From the NCBI GenBank assembly GCA_028448965.1, contig JAONQT010000005.1:1-40976 (forward strand): a stretch of 40,976 bases of DNA. The letters are read 5' to 3'. The notes beneath the pieces were generated by a model. That model was given only the letters and a program-made list of their open reading frames with translations. It ran no database searches and was not told the DNA's origin. Positions 27,200-37,707 of the stretch are shown one piece after another. Position 1 is the first letter of the stretch; every line of letters begins with the position of its first letter. The translations under genes and the position numbers were made by a program. The DNA comes from Candidatus Nitrosopumilus sp. GTDB lineage: Archaea; Thermoproteota; Nitrososphaeria; Nitrososphaerales; Nitrosopumilaceae.

Positions 27200-30100
27200 T
27201 TAGAGTTTCTCCTTTATGAGTAATCTTGGTGCAACATTTAGACTTTGCATTTCTTGTAATAATAATTTGAAAGCGTATGCTACAGATACAGAAGATACTT
27301 TGGCTTTATCTCCACAAACTCTACAAATATACTTTCTTTGTTTAACATCATGATATGCTACAAGACCACATCTTTCACATACAAAAATATCAGATTTGTC
27401 AGATTCATCTAACAATCTATCTTTTAGAATCATAGAAGCACCGTAAGCAATTAAACAATCTCTTTCCATCTCACCAAATCTTAATCCACCACCTCTAGCT
27501 CTTCCTTCAGTTGGTTGTTTAGTTAACATTTGGACTTGTCCACGTGCTCTTGCATGTATTTTATCTGCAACCATATGATGAAGTTTTTGATAATATACTA
27601 CACCAATAAACACATCAACAGGAAATGCTTTTCCAGTTCTTCCATCATACATTATTTCTTTACCAGAATATTTGAAATTGTGTGCATCCATTACTTCTTT
27701 AACTTCATCCATTTTTTCTCCAACAAATGCAGAACCATCAAATCTTTTTCCACGAAATGATGCAGCTTTACCACAAACAGATTCCATCATCATTCCAACA
27801 GTCATTCTTGATGGGAATGCATGAGGATTAATCAAAACATCAGGTGACATACCTTCAGCAGTATATGGTAAATCTTCAGCTTTTGCTAAAATTCCAAGTA
27901 CACCTTTTTGTCCATGTCGTGATGCAAATTTATCACCGATTTCTGGAACTCTCATATCTCTTGCTCTAATTTTATACATTTTTCCACCTTCATTAGATTG
28001 AGTCATAACAACAGTATCAATAACACCAGTTTCTGAAGGTCTTACACCAATTGATGTATCTCTTCTGTATGGACCAGAGGATTCAAACTCTCTATATTCT
28101 TCCATAAATCTTGGTGGACTAGTTTTACCAATCAGAATATCTCCGCCTTTAACAGGAGATTCAGATGCTACAACCCCATCTTCTTCAAGTAATCGGTAGG
28201 CACGTTCACCTTTGTAACCTCTAATGTTATCTTCAGCATTTGGAATTTCAAAACTATCTCTCATTCCACCAGGATATTGTTTTGCTTCAGCATCATAAAT
28301 TCTAAAGAAGAAAGTTCTACCTAATCCTCTATCTACAGAAGCTTGACTGAGAACAATTGCATCTTCAATGTTATAACCATCAAATGGTAATACTGCAACT
28401 ACACAGTTTTGGCCTGCGGGTCTATCTTCCAATCCCAGAAGTTTCATTGCTTTTGTATTAACAGCTGGAACTTGTGGATATAGCATAAGATGTTGTCGAA
28501 CATAAGTACTAGTATTCATCATTGGTGTTGAAAATCCTAAACTTTGTTTTGCCATTGCAGATTCATATGTATTTCTTGGAGATTGGTTATGTTCTGGATA
28601 TGGAATGATTGATGCACCTGCACCTAAGATTGCTGGTGGGAATACTTCAAGATGAGTATATTTTTTGGTATCTTTATCATCTAATGTAACATAACAATTT
28701 TCTTCTTCATTTGCATCAATTAATTCTAAAGCACCCATTCTCAAAAGATCAGTCCAAGAAAGTAATTTCTTAGAAATTTTATCTAAAAGATCTTGTGTTA
28801 ACAATGGTTTGTTATCTTTGATAATTATTAATGGTCTCAAAACTCTTCCAGCATTACAATTTACATATAATCGTCTTGTTGCTTCATCGTGTTCATCAGA
28901 TTTATGGAATGAGACGCCAACATGAGGGTGAATTTTTGAATTTCTTCTAAGATCTCTAAGAGATTCTGCTAATTCGAGTCCATCTTTAAAATATCCAATT
29001 AAACGACCATCAACAAATATTCTAGTTCCATCTTTTTTCAAATCATCTTTTGCATCAAAGAAGTGTACAGTTCCAAGATCATAAAGCTTTTCTACAATTT
29101 CTTCAGATGGTACATTTACTGAAATGATTCCAGATAACGCGAGATTTTTTACCAATCCACAGTTTGAACCTTCAGGTGTTTCACTAGGACAAATTCTTCC
29201 AAAGTGTGTTGCGTGTAAATCTCTTGCTTCGAAATTTGGTTGAGTTCTACTAAGTGGTGATTGAATTCTTCTAAGGTGACTAATTGTTGAAAGATAATTA
29301 GTTCTGTCAAGTAATTGAGTGACTCCAACGCGTCCACGACCCCAGTTTCCTGTTGCAATAGCATTGTTTAGCTTATCAGTAATAATTCCAGGACGTATGG
29401 CTGCAGCAACTGCATTAATACCACGTTTTTGACCTGAGCGTTCTAACTGATATTTCATATCTCTAACTAAATTTCTAAATGCGGTTCTAAACAAATCTGC
29501 AAGCATTTGTCCTGCAAATTTAATCACTTTATTTCCATAATGATCTTTATCATCAGGAGTTATCCAACCAAGTTTTAATTCTAATAATTTACAAGCTGCT
29601 TCACCTAAGAATTGTGCTTTTTCTTTTCTATTTTCAGGATGTTTACCCAAGTGAGGTAATAGACCCCAATCAAGTAAAGTTTCAGCACGTTTAATTTGAA
29701 ATTCTTCTAACATTCCAGGTGCAATTCTTTTACTGATGTAAACAATTGCATCTTTTGATGTAGGAACATCTCCTGCTTTTTCAAATGAACCTTCGAGTTC
29801 ATCTTGAAGTTCATCTACTAAAGAAACTACTGCTGCAATTTCTTTATCAGACTCTAAACCTAAAGCTCTCATTAAAGTAACAACTGGTATATCAACTGGA
29901 GAACCAGGGATTCTAGCAACAATTAATCCATCATTTTTCATTACAAGTTCTAATTTTGCACGATAACCAACAATAGATGAATAGACTTTAGCTTTGAAAA
30001 CAATATTTCCTCCAACAGTTTCTCTATCAACAATAATTTTATTGTAAGAAAGATCCTCTAATCCAACAATTACTCTTTCAGATCCATTAATGATAAAGTA

Positions 30101-30550
30101 ACCACCAGGGTCATTTGGATCTTCACCGTGTTCAATTAATTTTGGATTAGAAAAGTTATTTAAAATACATGCATTTGATTTTGCCATTACTGGTACGTCG
30201 CCAATGTGAACAAATCTAGATTCCAGAATTTTTCCATCTTCAATTACACTAGCTTCCATCATAACAGGTGCAGAATAAGAAACATTTCTCAATCTTGCTT
30301 CAGCTGGAGTAATATGAGTAATAGAACCATCAAGTTCCATCATTCTTGGTTGTTGAAGTTTAACTTTACCTAATTGAATTTTGTATGGATACTCAGCATT
30401 TTCAATATCAATTTGTCCAACTTCATTGATAATACTTTGTAATCCTCGTTCTAAAAATTCATCAAAAGAATTTAGATGTTGTTTTGCAATACCTTCTCTT
30501 TTTAAAATATCTTGAATTACGGGCCAACGTTTGTTAGAAGGATGAACCAA
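27200..30550 (-). CDS. rpoB: DNA-directed RNA polymerase subunit B (unsplit)
   Basis: 1116 aa; GYFIINGSERVIVGLEDL, GDKFASRHGQKGVLG, RGGGLRFGEMERDCLIAYGA. Confidence 0.97.
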   Translation of the reverse strand: MVHPSNKRWPVIQDILKREGIAKQHLNSFDEFLERGLQSIINEVGQIDIENAEYPYKIQLGKVKLQQPRMMELDGSITHITPAEARLRNVSYSAPVMMEASVIEDGKILESRFVHIGDVPVMAKSNACILNNFSNPKLIEHGEDPNDPGGYFIINGSERVIVGLEDLSYNKIIVDRETVGGNIVFKAKVYSSIVGYRAKLELVMKNDGLIVARIPGSPVDIPVVTLMRALGLESDKEIAAVVSLVDELQDELEGSFEKAGDVPTSKDAIVYISKRIAPGMLEEFQIKRAETLLDWGLLPHLGKHPENRKEKAQFLGEAACKLLELKLGWITPDDKDHYGNKVIKFAGQMLADLFRTAFRNLVRDMKYQLERSGQKRGINAVAAAIRPGIITDKLNNAIATGNWGRGRVGVTQLLDRTNYLSTISHLRRIQSPLSRTQPNFEARDLHATHFGRICPSETPEGSNCGLVKNLALSGIISVNVPSEEIVEKLYDLGTVHFFDAKDDLKKDGTRIFVDGRLIGYFKDGLELAESLRDLRRNSKIHPHVGVSFHKSDEHDEATRRLYVNCNAGRVLRPLIIIKDNKPLLTQDLLDKISKKLLSWTDLLRMGALELIDANEEENCYVTLDDKDTKKYTHLEVFPPAILGAGASIIPYPEHNQSPRNTYESAMAKQSLGFSTPMMNTSTYVRQHLMLYPQVPAVNTKAMKLLGLEDRPAGQNCVVAVLPFDGYNIEDAIVLSQASVDRGLGRTFFFRIYDAEAKQYPGGMRDSFEIPNAEDNIRGYKGERAYRLLEEDGVVASESPVKGGDILIGKTSPPRFMEEYREFESSGPYRRDTSIGVRPSETGVIDTVVMTQSNEGGKMYKIRARDMRVPEIGDKFASRHGQKGVLGILAKAEDLPYTAEGMSPDVLINPHAFPSRMTVGMMMESVCGKAASFRGKRFDGSAFVGEKMDEVKEVMDAHNFKYSGKEIMYDGRTGKAFPVDVFIGVVYYQKLHHMVADKIHARARGQVQMLTKQPTEGRARGGGLRFGEMERDCLIAYGASMILKDRLLDESDKSDIFVCERCGLVAYHDVKQRKYICRVCGDKAKVSSVSVAYAFKLLLQEMQSLNVAPRLLIKEKL

Positions 30551-30552
30551 AT

Positions 30553-30804
30553 CTAAATCTCCACCACATATCGATAGTAAAGACTTTCACCAGCAGTTGG
30601 ACTGGTTCTAGTAATTTTTATCATGTCACCAGGTTTTATGCCCAGTCCCATAATAGCAGGATCGTTAACAAAGATTAAGGGTAATTCAGTTGGTTGACAA
30701 TTATATTTTTTCAAAACTTCTTCTGCTTCAGATTTTGAAATAATTTCATGTTTTGGAACATATACATGATCAGGAACTAAAATTTGATTTTTCTTAATTG
30801 CCAT
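30553..30804 (-). CDS. rpoH: DNA-directed RNA polymerase subunit H
   Basis: LVPDHVYVPKHEIISKSEAEEVLKKY...DPAIMGLGIKPGDMIKITRTSPTAGESLYYRYVV. Confidence 0.96.
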   Translation of the reverse strand: MAIKKNQILVPDHVYVPKHEIISKSEAEEVLKKYNCQPTELPLIFVNDPAIMGLGIKPGDMIKITRTSPTAGESLYYRYVVEI

Positions 30805-30907
30805 TTAAGCAGCCTCCAGATCGAACATTAAATGTAATAGTAAATAATACACACAAACTGAAAAAAATCACGCTCGGGTTAATATATATCTAATCTGAAA
30901 CTTCAAA

Positions 30908-31687
30908 TCAAGAAATCGTTTTCTTATTTACTCTATTTGCAATATTTGCAGCAATACCACCTGCAGCAATTCCATTATCAATATTTACTACAGATAATCC
31001 CAATGAGCAACTTTGTAACATTGATGCCAAGGCTGCAATTCCTTTCTCCCCATACCCATATCCTACTGATGTTGGAATTCCAATAATTGGAATATCGACC
31101 ATTGTGGAAACTAGTGTTGCCAAAGCTCCTTCCATTCCTGCTGCAACTATGATACAATCAACGTCTTCTTTAATCATTTTTTTTAAAATTGGAAATATTC
31201 TTTGAATTCCAGCTACTCCCACATCATAACTTGTAATACATTTACAATTCATTGCCTCACACATGATTCTTGCTTCCTCAGCTACTCCAATATCAGAAGT
31301 TCCTGCAGTCATTATTCCAACTTTTCCACCTTGAAATTTAATTGGTTTTTTAAATAATAGTATGGTTGAAGAATTTTTTCCTATTTCTATTTTGACTTTT
31401 AATTTCTTTGCAAATAATATAATTTTTTTATAATCATTTTTTTTAATTCTTGAAACAATTACGGAATTTGTTTTATCTAGAATTTTTTTAATAATTTTTT
31501 TTGTATCTTCCAATTCTTTTGTTTCTGCAAAAATTACTTCTGGAACTCCTCTTCTTTTACTTCTATTGATATCAATTTTTGCAAAATTTTCTACTTCTTC
31601 AATTGAATATAGAGTAAGAAGTTTTTTTGCAGAAGTTGTAGAGATCTTTCCAGATTTGACGGATTCCAAAATTTCATTAATTTTCAA
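30908..31687 (-). CDS. larB: LarB-like (AIR carboxylase/PurE-related) protein for nickel-pincer-nucleotide synthesis
   Basis: VGIMTAGTSDIGVAEEARIMCEAMNCKCITSYDVGVAGIQRIFP...AAGMEGALATLVSTMVDIPIIGIPTSVGYGYGEKGIAALASMLQSC. Confidence 0.9.
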   Translation of the reverse strand: MKINEILESVKSGKISTTSAKKLLTLYSIEEVENFAKIDINRSKRRGVPEVIFAETKELEDTKKIIKKILDKTNSVIVSRIKKNDYKKIILFAKKLKVKIEIGKNSSTILLFKKPIKFQGGKVGIMTAGTSDIGVAEEARIMCEAMNCKCITSYDVGVAGIQRIFPILKKMIKEDVDCIIVAAGMEGALATLVSTMVDIPIIGIPTSVGYGYGEKGIAALASMLQSCSLGLSVVNIDNGIAAGGIAANIANRVNKKTIS

Positions 31688-31720
31688 TAAACTTCTTACT
31701 TTGTGTGAATAATAAAAGGA

Positions 31721-32635
31721 TTAAATTTCAATACCAGATAGTGCATCTTTAACATTTGCAACGCCTTTATCAAACATTTGTCTTTCTTCATCATTTAGGT
31801 CTAATTCAATAATTTTTTCTACTCCATTCTTTCCAATGACTGCAGGAACACCTATTGTAACATCGGAATGACCATATTCGCCATCAAGATAAGTTGCTAC
31901 AGGAATAACTTGTTTTCTATCTCTTACAACAGTTTCAATTATTGCAGATATTGCATTTCCTGGTGCATGTACTGTAGCTCCCTTTAGCTCTATTACTTTA
32001 GCTGCAACTTGTTTGGTATTTTGAACAATTTCATCTAGTTTTTCTTTTGGTAAAAATGATGATAATGGGATTCCAGATACTGATGAGAATCGTGGTAAAG
32101 GTAACATGTTTTCTCCATGTTCACCAATTACTAATCCTCTGATTGAATCCCTAGAATGACCTGTAGATTCATGAATAAATTGTCTAAATCGAGATAAATC
32201 TAACATTCCACCCATACCAAATACTCTACTTCTATCAAATCCAGATACTTTCTGAGTAATGTAAGCCATTGGGTCTAATGGATTTGAGACTGGAATTATC
32301 ATGGAGTCATCTGCATATTTTTTTATATTTTCTGTTACACTTTTTACAATTGAAGCATTAATTTTCAATAAGTCCATTCGTGTCATTCCTGGTTTTCTGG
32401 CAGAACCTGCTACTACCACGACAATATTTGATCCCCGGATATCCTCATAATCATTCGAACCTTTTACTTCTACATCAATACCTTGTTCAGATAGCATATG
32501 ATTAATGTCCATAGCTTCACCTTGTGGTAAACCTTTAGCAACATCAAGTAACAGAATTTGATCATCCAATTTCTTTAATGCTGAGAATAATGCTGCATCT
32601 CCACCCACTTTACCTGAACCAATAATGGTAATCAT
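31721..32635 (-). CDS. mdh: Malate dehydrogenase (LDH-like family)
   Basis: [31 protein letters not shown]...[26 protein letters not shown]...[23 protein letters not shown]. Confidence 0.93.
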   Translation of the reverse strand: MITIIGSGKVGGDAALFSALKKLDDQILLLDVAKGLPQGEAMDINHMLSEQGIDVEVKGSNDYEDIRGSNIVVVVAGSARKPGMTRMDLLKINASIVKSVTENIKKYADDSMIIPVSNPLDPMAYITQKVSGFDRSRVFGMGGMLDLSRFRQFIHESTGHSRDSIRGLVIGEHGENMLPLPRFSSVSGIPLSSFLPKEKLDEIVQNTKQVAAKVIELKGATVHAPGNAISAIIETVVRDRKQVIPVATYLDGEYGHSDVTIGVPAVIGKNGVEKIIELDLNDEERQMFDKGVANVKDALSGIEI

Positions 32636-32724
32636 AAGAATTACATATAATTTTGAAATTATAAATCTAATGAAATTGATTAAGAATTAGGCGAATTTAT
32701 AAGCATTTTTGATATTTTTTAATC

Positions 32725-33948
32725 ATGGTCATTGTCATTGATCCTCAAATTGCAGGTATATCAGGAGATATGATTTTAGCAGCTTTAGTGAATTTAGGTG
32801 CAGATAAAAATAAAATTATTGAGGGAATTATAAAATCGCAAAAATTTCTTTCAGGTTCTATTATCAAAAAAATGGATTTTCAGAAAATACAAAAACGTGG
32901 AATTGTATCAACAGAATTAATTTTAGAAATTGATGAGAATATTTCTGAAAGAAAAGGTATTGAAATCAAAAAAGCTATATTAGATTCAGTTAATGAATTA
33001 AGTCTTCCAACAAGGGCAAAAATATTTGCAGAATCATGTATTAAGACTTTAATTTCTTCAGAATCTAAAATTCATGGTATTTCTGAGGATTCAGTTCACT
33101 TTCATGAAGCATCCAGTATAGACACTCTAGTAGATATTGTCGGAATAACCATTGCATTAGATGATTTAAAATTGTTTGATGAAAAAATTGTTTGTTTACC
33201 TGTTTCAGTCGGAGGTGGCACTGTTAGTTTTTCACATGGTACTATGTCAAATCCTGCAAGTGCAATTCTTCAAATTTTTAAAAACTCTAATTTGAATATT
33301 CAAGGAAACGATTCAAAAAGAGAATTAACAACTCCCACAGGAGCCTGTATTTTGGTAAATCTAACAAATAATCCAATCCAACATTATCCTTCAATGAATA
33401 TAGGTTCAATCGGTTATGGAGCGGGTCAAAAAGATATTGAAGGTTTTTCTAATGTATTAAAAATAATTCAAGGTGATGAAAATAATTTTGAGATTGATTC
33501 TGTAAAAATTCTTGAAACAAACATTGATGATGTTTCAGGTGAAATACTGGGACATTTAATTGAAAAAATTATGGATCAAGGTGCAAAAGATATTTCAATT
33601 TATCCAGGAATTACAAAAAAAGGAAGACCGACAAATCTTGTTTGTGTAATTTGTGATGATGTTAAAGTTGATGTAATAATTGATACTTTAGTACTAGAAA
33701 CAGGTACTTTAGGTGTTAGAATTTCAAATTCTAATCGATATATTATTCCTAGAACAAATCATAATTTTTCATTAACTTTTGATGGTAAATCTTATGAAGT
33801 AAATTATAAAAAATCATGTCATAAAGGAAAAATTCATTTTAAAATTGAATTTGAGAATTTAAAAAATATATCAAATGCGTTAGATAAACCAATAGTTGAT
33901 ATCGAATCATTCTTGAGAAAGGAGATTGAAAAGAGGGAAGATCTATGA
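32725..33948 (+). CDS. larC: LarC-like nickel insertion protein (single unsplit ORF)
   Basis: DPQIAGISGDMILAALVNLG...VHFHEASSIDTLVDIVG...LPVSVGGGTVSFSHGTMSNPASA...LETNIDDVSGEILGHL. Confidence 0.92.
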   Translation: MVIVIDPQIAGISGDMILAALVNLGADKNKIIEGIIKSQKFLSGSIIKKMDFQKIQKRGIVSTELILEIDENISERKGIEIKKAILDSVNELSLPTRAKIFAESCIKTLISSESKIHGISEDSVHFHEASSIDTLVDIVGITIALDDLKLFDEKIVCLPVSVGGGTVSFSHGTMSNPASAILQIFKNSNLNIQGNDSKRELTTPTGACILVNLTNNPIQHYPSMNIGSIGYGAGQKDIEGFSNVLKIIQGDENNFEIDSVKILETNIDDVSGEILGHLIEKIMDQGAKDISIYPGITKKGRPTNLVCVICDDVKVDVIIDTLVLETGTLGVRISNSNRYIIPRTNHNFSLTFDGKSYEVNYKKSCHKGKIHFKIEFENLKNISNALDKPIVDIESFLRKEIEKREDL

Positions 33949-34745
33949 TGAATAAATTAAATGAGTTAGTTAGTTGGTTTGCAGATAAAAATAAAGTAAT
34001 GATTGCATTGTCAGGTGGAGTAGATAGTGCTGTTGTTGCATATGCTGCTTTTCAAGCACTAGGGAATTCTGCTATTGCAGTTACAGCAGATTACAAAACT
34101 TTGTCTGAGGAAGAACTTTTTTCAGCAAAACAAGTATGTTCAGAAATAGGTATTAAACAAATTTTTTTAGATTATAGTGAGCTTGAAAATGAAAAATTTG
34201 TAAAAAATGATTCGAATCGATGTTTTTATTGTAGAATGGAATTAGGTGAACATCTAATTGAATTATCTAAAAAACATAATGTGAAAATAATAGTTGATGG
34301 AACTAATGTTGATGATTTAGGTGACTATAGACCTGGAATTCAGGCACTCAGAGAAAATGGTATACGAAGTCCTCTTGTAGAAACTAAATTTTTAAAATCT
34401 CAAGTTCGGGAAATTGCAAAATCTGTTGGATTATCTGTATATGATAGACCTTCCAATTCTTGTTTGGCATCTAGAATTCCATGGGGTCAAAGAGTAACTG
34501 CTGAAAAATTAACTCGAATTGAATTTGGAGAAACACTAGTTAAACAACTTACTAATCTTAAACAAGTTAGAGTTAGAGATTTTGAAGGTTCTGCAAAAAT
34601 TGAAGTTGATAAAAAAATGATTTCCATATTTGATGAAAAAATTATGAAACAACTAAATGAAAAATTAAAAATAATTGGATTCACTTCTGTTGAAATTGAT
34701 AAAGATGGGTATAAGCCTGGAAAAATTAATGTGATTCCAAATTGA
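33945..34745 (+). CDS. larE: LarE-like ATP-dependent sacrificial sulfur transferase
   Basis: MIALSGGVDSAVVAYAA (PP-loop), DGTNVDDLGDYRPGIQALRENGIRSPL, PSNSCLASRIPWGQRVT; CxxC at RCFYCR. Confidence 0.92.
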   Translation: MMNKLNELVSWFADKNKVMIALSGGVDSAVVAYAAFQALGNSAIAVTADYKTLSEEELFSAKQVCSEIGIKQIFLDYSELENEKFVKNDSNRCFYCRMELGEHLIELSKKHNVKIIVDGTNVDDLGDYRPGIQALRENGIRSPLVETKFLKSQVREIAKSVGLSVYDRPSNSCLASRIPWGQRVTAEKLTRIEFGETLVKQLTNLKQVRVRDFEGSAKIEVDKKMISIFDEKIMKQLNEKLKIIGFTSVEIDKDGYKPGKINVIPN

Positions 34746-35911
34746 TTTATCTAGATAATGCAGCATCAACTCAAATTCATAATGATGTCTTAGATTCAAT
34801 GTTACCGTTTCTTAAAGAACAATATGGAAATCCATCATCAATACATCGATATGGTAGATTAACCCGAAAAGCAATTCATAAAGCACGAAAACAAATTGCA
34901 TCTCTAATTAATGCAGATCCTGCTGAAATTTTGATTACTTCTGGTGGAACTGAATCTAATAACACAGCATTAGTTGGAATTTCATCACAATTTCCATCTA
35001 GTCAAATTATTACCTCATCTATAGAACATGATGCAATTTTAGAACCATGTAAAAAACTAATTTCAAAAGGATTCCAAGTAATTCATCTACCAGTAGATGA
35101 ATTTGGAATGGTCCATATATCAAATTTAGAAAATATTATTTCTAAAAAAACAAGTCTTGTTTCAGTAATGTTTGGAAATAATGAAGTTGGTACTATACAA
35201 CCAATTGCAAAAATTGCTAAAATATGTCATAAAAAAGAGGTTCTTTTTCATACTGATGCCATTCAAGCTGTAGGTAAACTTCCTGTAGATGTAAAAGAAT
35301 TAGACGTAGATTTACTATCTATTTCATCGCATAAACTTCATGGACCAAAGGGAATCGGTGCATTATACATCAAAGAAGGAGTAAAAATAGATCCTATTAT
35401 TTTGGGTGGTGGTCAAGAATTTAGATTAAGATCAGGTACTGAAAATGTTGCTAGTATTGTTGGATTTGGTCAAGCATGTGAAATTGCTCAAAATAATTTA
35501 ATTGAAAATACTTCATCAATAAAAAAACTTCAGACATTATTAGTTAAGAAAGTTTTAGATGAAATTCCAGAAACTACATTCAATGGTCACTTGGAATCTC
35601 GTTTATCCAATAATGCCCATTTCACTTTCCTTGGAGTTAATGGTGAGGATCTCATAATCAAATTAGATGAATATGGAATTGCTGCATCCACTGGTTCAGC
35701 ATGTTCAGTTAATACTCAAAAAGCCTCACATGTTTTAAAATCCATGGGATTCTCTTTAGAACAAATCACTGGTTCTTTACGTTTAACTATTGGAATTTTT
35801 AATACCGAAAATGAAATTAATGAAACTGTAGAAATTCTTAAAAAAGTGGTTGAAGAACTTCGTGCAGTTTCTCCATTTAAAGAAAAATATTCTTTTGGGT
35901 CTAAAAATTAA
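34742..35911 (+). CDS. Cysteine desulfurase (NifS/IscS class V aminotransferase)
   Basis: IYLDNAASTQIHNDVLDSM...GNPSSIHRYGR...SSHKLHGPKGIGALYI...STGSACS (catalytic Cys loop). Confidence 0.95.
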   Translation: MIYLDNAASTQIHNDVLDSMLPFLKEQYGNPSSIHRYGRLTRKAIHKARKQIASLINADPAEILITSGGTESNNTALVGISSQFPSSQIITSSIEHDAILEPCKKLISKGFQVIHLPVDEFGMVHISNLENIISKKTSLVSVMFGNNEVGTIQPIAKIAKICHKKEVLFHTDAIQAVGKLPVDVKELDVDLLSISSHKLHGPKGIGALYIKEGVKIDPIILGGGQEFRLRSGTENVASIVGFGQACEIAQNNLIENTSSIKKLQTLLVKKVLDEIPETTFNGHLESRLSNNAHFTFLGVNGEDLIIKLDEYGIAASTGSACSVNTQKASHVLKSMGFSLEQITGSLRLTIGIFNTENEINETVEILKKVVEELRAVSPFKEKYSFGSKN

Positions 35912-36711
35912 AGTTTAATTTGAAATTTATTTTTTGTTAGTAAAATAGACACCATAATTCCTATTGTTAAAATTATCATTGCAATTGTACCAAATTCAGG
36001 AATTACATATGTACCGATAATTTGAATTTCAGAATCACCAGGTTCAAAATTAATGGTTATTTTTCTAATATCTGAATTTGATATAGATTCCTTGTATACT
36101 GTTTGTACATCATCAATTAGAATGATAAATTGTTCATCTTTTCCATTTTGTTTTTCAGCATCAATGAATTCTCGAGGCAAATCCAAAATTATTTTTCCCT
36201 CATCTAATGAATCAATTTTTAATATTATTCCAAAAATATTTGGATCTATTACCGTACTTTCAACAATTCCTCCAACTATAGTATATCTAATATCAAATGT
36301 TCCACTATCTCCAGCATTAACAACTAAATTATCTATAGTTTCAATAATTTCTGCTTTTGTATTATATGTAAATAATATTTCAGCCATATTGGCTTCTCCA
36401 TATGATGTTTTTACTATGTAATCCCCATTTTTCATCCATTGTGGACCTTCAGCAATTATTGTGTGTGAATAATTACCATCTTTGCCTACTTTAATTTGTG
36501 CTATATCGATTAAATTACCTTCTTGGAATAATTGTAATGTGACTTGGGTATCGCCTATAATTGTAGATATATTTCCTGAAATTAAGATAGTGTCTCCTTC
36601 ATCATAATTACTATCATCTGTTTGTACTGAAATTAACGAGGTACTTGCAAAAGCAGTTCCACCAAACACTAATGTTAGAATCATTAAAGTAGAAAATATT
36701 CTAATATGCAT
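35908..36711 (-). CDS. PEFG-CTERM surface protein 1
   Basis: Signal peptide, Ig-like modules, C-terminal VIPEFGTIAMIILTIGIMVSILLTKNKF. Confidence 0.88.
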   Translation of the reverse strand: MHIRIFSTLMILTLVFGGTAFASTSLISVQTDDSNYDEGDTILISGNISTIIGDTQVTLQLFQEGNLIDIAQIKVGKDGNYSHTIIAEGPQWMKNGDYIVKTSYGEANMAEILFTYNTKAEIIETIDNLVVNAGDSGTFDIRYTIVGGIVESTVIDPNIFGIILKIDSLDEGKIILDLPREFIDAEKQNGKDEQFIILIDDVQTVYKESISNSDIRKITINFEPGDSEIQIIGTYVIPEFGTIAMIILTIGIMVSILLTKNKFQIKL

Positions 36712-36780
36712 AATCTTTGAAAGAGAAATTTCTATATCTCTTTTACTATTAAAAATAAAAAATGAAAAAAAGTTGTAATT

Positions 36781-37644
36781 TTAGTATCTTGGAACGATGC
36801 TAAGTCTTGATTTTGCGGAAATTGCAATTATTGAGATAATTGCTACTGCTAGAATCATGGCTGCAATTGTACCAAACTCTGGAACTACTAATCCATCGGC
36901 TACTTCAACTTCTACTGAGTCTGTAAATGCTGAACCACTTCCTTGTTGAGCCGTAACTATGTATGCTCCGTCTTGTGACCATAGAGGTCCTCCGACTAGA
37001 ATATTTGTAGCAAAGTCACCACTTGTATCTGGGGATATTTGATCAACATTAACTAGATTTCCATTTGGCGATGTTACTGTAAATGTAACATCCTCATTGG
37101 TTTTACTAGTCTGTCCTGTTATCTCAATAGTATCTGATCCTTCCATTGCATTAGCAGAGATGGATAATCCTCTATCAGATTCAGTTGATTCAGAATTTGC
37201 TACAAGTGCATCTTCGTTAGAGTAATTTTCTACGAGACTAGATTGAGTTGTAGCTGTTTCCGTAGTTGTTCCACTAAGTACTTCAACACCAAGTGTGATG
37301 CTGTATAGTAGTGATGTTCCTTGATTGGCTTTTATCATATAGAATCCATCTTGTTTCCAATTAGAAACATTGAATTCTGTACTAAATTCGCCATCTGTGG
37401 GTGTTTCTTGACCTATAGCCTGTAGATTATTACCATCTGGTGTTTTCACTGTAAATGTAACTGCACCATTATTTGCTGTAGTTGTTCCAGTGATTGAGAT
37501 AGTGGTTCCTCCTTCTTCGGCTGTAGCTGTTAGTGACATTCCAGCATCTTTTGCAAAGACATCTTGTTGAACTGAAGTTACTGACATTAGTGCTACTACC
37601 ATTAGAACTAGACTAATCGATCGTGTTGAATTTTTGAAATTCAT
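36781..37644 (-). CDS. PEFG-CTERM surface protein 2
   Basis: Signal peptide, two Ig-like modules, C-terminal VVPEFGTIAAMILAVAIISIIAISAKSRL. Confidence 0.9.
   Translation of the reverse strand: MNFKNSTRSISLVLMVVALMSVTSVQQDVFAKDAGMSLTATAEEGGTTISITGTTTANNGAVTFTVKTPDGNNLQAIGQETPTDGEFSTEFNVSNWKQDGFYMIKANQGTSLLYSITLGVEVLSGTTTETATTQSSLVENYSNEDALVANSESTESDRGLSISANAMEGSDTIEITGQTSKTNEDVTFTVTSPNGNLVNVDQISPDTSGDFATNILVGGPLWSQDGAYIVTAQQGSGSAFTDSVEVEVADGLVVPEFGTIAAMILAVAIISIIAISAKSRLSIVPRY
36802..36884 (-). repeat. Near-identical PEFG-CTERM encoding segment, copy A
   Basis: 83 nt aligned to 37729-37811 with 2 visible mismatches and a 61-nt exact run (36824-36884). Confidence 0.85.
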
Positions 37645-37707
37645 CTAGTTGCAATCACGTCCTTTCGGTATTTATGTATATATAACACATGAAAAAAAGT
37701 TATTACT

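Noticed and set aside
23407-30550. Unsplit rpoA and rpoB as a novelty
   Set aside because: An intact RpoA and RpoB is, as far as I know, an established trait of Thaumarchaeota, so it is lineage evidence and not a new finding.
32725-33948. Possible programmed frameshift in larC as known in Lactobacillus
   Set aside because: larC is one uninterrupted 407-aa ORF here.
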